Shown here: piece by piece, positions 13,622 to 14,864 of the stretch | Numbering within the stretch: the first letter of the stretch is position 1 | Layout: each line of letters opens with the position of its first letter | Assembly (NCBI GenBank): GCA_964419545.1 | Contig: CAYQQU010000103.1 | Span: 1 to 14,864 of the forward strand | DNA length: 14,864 nt | From: CAYQQU01 sp964419545 | Lineage (GTDB): Bacteria; Bacteroidota; Bacteroidia; Chitinophagales; Saprospiraceae | Direction of reading: 5' to 3' | Position numbers and translations under genes: made by a program | The notes under the pieces: generated by a model | Seen by the model: the letters and a program-made list of their open reading frames with translations, nothing else | What the model was told of the DNA's origin: nothing | The model's database searches: none

Positions 13622-13694
13622 TCCCGCAATTAAAAAGTCGGAATGCAGAAACAGATCCGATTTTTGGCATCGCATTTCAAATTTTGAAAGAACC

Positions 13695-14729
13695 ATGTCC
13701 GCCGAACACTTCGACAATGTCCGCCAGCTGATCACCGAAATCGAAACGGCCCGACCCGCCGATGCCGAAGCGCTAGAGCAGTTTCGCATCAAATACCTGG
13801 GCTCCAAGAACGTACTCAAAGGGCTGATGGGCGAGATCCGCAATATTCCCAACGAGCAGAAGCGCGACTACGGGCAGCTGATCAACCAGGCCAAAGAAAC
13901 GGCCGAAGCCAAGTACAGCCGGCTGAAAGACGAGCTCACCGCCGCCGCCGAAGAAAGCAGCGCCCAGCAGCTCGACCTCACGGCGCCCGCCGAGCCGCTG
14001 CCCGTCGGCGCCCGCCATCCCGTCGCCATCACCATGGAGCGCATCATCCGCATCTTCGAACGCATCGGCTTCGTAGTGGCGGAAGAGCGCGAAATTGAAG
14101 ACGACTGGCACAACTTCACCGCCATGAATACGCCGGAAGACCACCCGGCGCGCGATATGCAGGATACCTTCTACCTGCAAAACAGCACCGAGATGCTGCT
14201 GCGTACGCACACCTCCTCGGTGCAGGCCCGCGTGATGACGCACCAGCAGCCGCCCATCCGCATCATCGCGCCCGGACGCGTGTACCGCAACGAGACGATC
14301 AGCGCCCGCTCGCACTGCCAGTTCCACCAGGTGGAAGGCCTGTATATCGATACGGACGTATCCTTCGCCGACCTCAAACAGACGCTGCTGTACTTCGCGC
14401 GTGAGATGTTCGGCCCCGACGTCGATATCCGCTTGCGGCCGTCCTATTTCCCCTTCACCGAGCCGAGCGCCGAGATGGACGTCTACCTCGGTACGGAAAC
14501 GGAAAAAGACTACCGCCTCACCAAAGGCACCGGCTGGCTGGAGATCCTGGGCTGCGGCATGGTCGACCCCGCCGTGCTGAGCAACTGCGGCATCGACCCG
14601 GAAAAGTATACCGGTTTCGCCTTCGGCATGGGCATCGAACGGCAGGCCCTGCGCCTCTTCGAGATCGGCGATATCCGCCTCTTCTTCGAGAACGACGTGC
14701 GGTTTCTGCGGCAGTTCGCCTCCGCCTAG
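13695..14729 (+). CDS. pheS: Phenylalanine--tRNA ligase alpha subunit
   Basis: The 344-residue product has normal length and full domain content for PheRS alpha. An N-terminal coiled-coil tRNA-binding arm (about 1-90) precedes a class II aminoacyl-tRNA synthetase core, with HNFTAMNTPEDHPARDMQDT at 139-158, motif 2 GRVYRNETISARSHCQFHQ at 194-212 and motif 3 GFAFGMGIERQALR at 307-320. With PheT it forms the cytosolic (alpha-beta)2 enzyme that charges tRNA-Phe. The ATG at 13695 is preceded by GAAAGAACC, a weak purine-rich site. pheT does not follow within the remaining 135 bp and strong hairpins come right after the stop, so pheS appears to be transcribed alone, as in many Bacteroidota. High GC matches the rhomboid and ligase genes, suggesting native core DNA. 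Confidence 0.98.
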   Translation: MSAEHFDNVRQLITEIETARPADAEALEQFRIKYLGSKNVLKGLMGEIRNIPNEQKRDYGQLINQAKETAEAKYSRLKDELTAAAEESSAQQLDLTAPAEPLPVGARHPVAITMERIIRIFERIGFVVAEEREIEDDWHNFTAMNTPEDHPARDMQDTFYLQNSTEMLLRTHTSSVQARVMTHQQPPIRIIAPGRVYRNETISARSHCQFHQVEGLYIDTDVSFADLKQTLLYFAREMFGPDVDIRLRPSYFPFTEPSAEMDVYLGTETEKDYRLTKGTGWLEILGCGMVDPAVLSNCGIDPEKYTGFAFGMGIERQALRLFEIGDIRLFFENDVRFLRQFASA

Positions 14730-14730
14730 C

Positions 14731-14802
14731 CCCTTCTTTTGAAGGGACCGTCCCAAACGCTTCAGCGTTTGGAATCCCATGAACGCATGGCAGCAGGCTG
14801 CC
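14731..14802 (+). repeat. Chain of five perfect hairpins downstream of pheS
   Basis: Starting one base after the pheS stop are CCCTTC-TTTT-GAAGGG (14731-14746), GGGA-CCG-TCCC (14744-14754), CCAAACGC-TTCA-GCGTTTGG (14753-14772), CCATG-AACG-CATGG (14777-14790) and GGCAGC-AG-GCTGCC (14789-14802). Neighbouring hairpins share 2-3 bases except at 14773-14776, so several pairs exclude each other. The stretch is not coding. Confidence 0.8.
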
Positions 14803-14812
14803 TTTATTGTTT
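14789..14812 (+). terminator. Likely intrinsic terminator of pheS
   Basis: GGCAGC-AG-GCTGCC followed at once by TTTATTGTTT forms a GC-rich stem and T-rich tail, the standard intrinsic terminator layout, 60 bp after the pheS stop. The two-base loop is tight, so in RNA the stem would probably open to five pairs. The rest of the window to 14864 shows no gene. Confidence 0.6.
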
Positions 14813-14864
14813 AAGAGCTTGTTTGGAGGTAGTGCTTTTGAAGCGAAAAACTCAGATTTTGGGT

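Noticed and set aside
13773..14780. Long minus-strand frame opposite pheS
   Set aside because: It is an antisense shadow of a strongly conserved housekeeping gene with a composition artefact rich in Gly, Val, Asp and His.

Overview
The window looks like a chromosomal segment of a Bacteroidota member, probably Saprospiria/Lewinella-like. Two proteins carry type IX secretion (T9SS) C-terminal sorting domains, one of which is a very long C25-family (PorU2-like) peptidase. Genes mostly lack Shine-Dalgarno sites, and a few TAnnTTTG boxes of Bacteroidota type are present. The species call is inference; no rRNA or other phylogenetic marker beyond pheS is present.

Layout. (1) 1-4603 is a surface-polysaccharide block. 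It holds a family 2 glycosyltransferase on the minus strand, running off the left edge and starting at GTG 887. Divergent from it is an operon of wzm (ABC-2 permease), wzt (ATPase with a C-terminal glycan-recognition domain, overlapping wzm by ATGA), a class I SAM methyltransferase, and a second glycosyltransferase with no canonical start codon. Base composition drops sharply inside wzt and stays low to about 4600. (2) 4577-9598 (minus) encodes a 1673-residue secreted C25 peptidase of PorU2 type, with His634/Cys664 as the likely catalytic pair and its own T9SS sorting domain; its 3' end overlaps the glycosyltransferase by 27 bp. (3) 9851-11384 (plus) holds a small secreted jelly-roll protein with a T9SS sorting domain and a rhomboid intramembrane protease. 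(4) 11380-11536 is a long inverted repeat flanked by a 7-bp direct repeat (ATGAATA), best read as a small non-autonomous mobile element that entered the rhomboid stop codon. (5) 11561-12826 (minus) encodes an O-antigen ligase/polymerase-family membrane protein. (6) 12847-13544 is a compound satellite: units of about 118 bp, each containing heptamer (GGTCTTT) and hexamer (CTCAAC) microsatellites, interrupted by a 100-N assembly gap. (7) 13695-14729 is pheS, followed by a chain of overlapping perfect hairpins ending in a likely intrinsic terminator.

How the genes may work together (inference): Wzm/Wzt export a polymer built by the glycosyltransferases. The methyltransferase may cap the chain for recognition by the Wzt C-terminal domain, and the ligase-family protein could join the glycan to lipid A core. 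In T9SS organisms a PorU-type sortase attaches secreted CTD proteins to such an anionic LPS, so the neighbouring PorU2-like peptidase and CTD cargo fit the same surface-anchoring theme.

The most unusual non-coding structures are the inverted-repeat insertion with a reconstructable empty site, the compound satellite directly upstream of the ligase gene, and the hairpin chain after pheS. No rRNA, tRNA, CRISPR array or transposase gene was seen.
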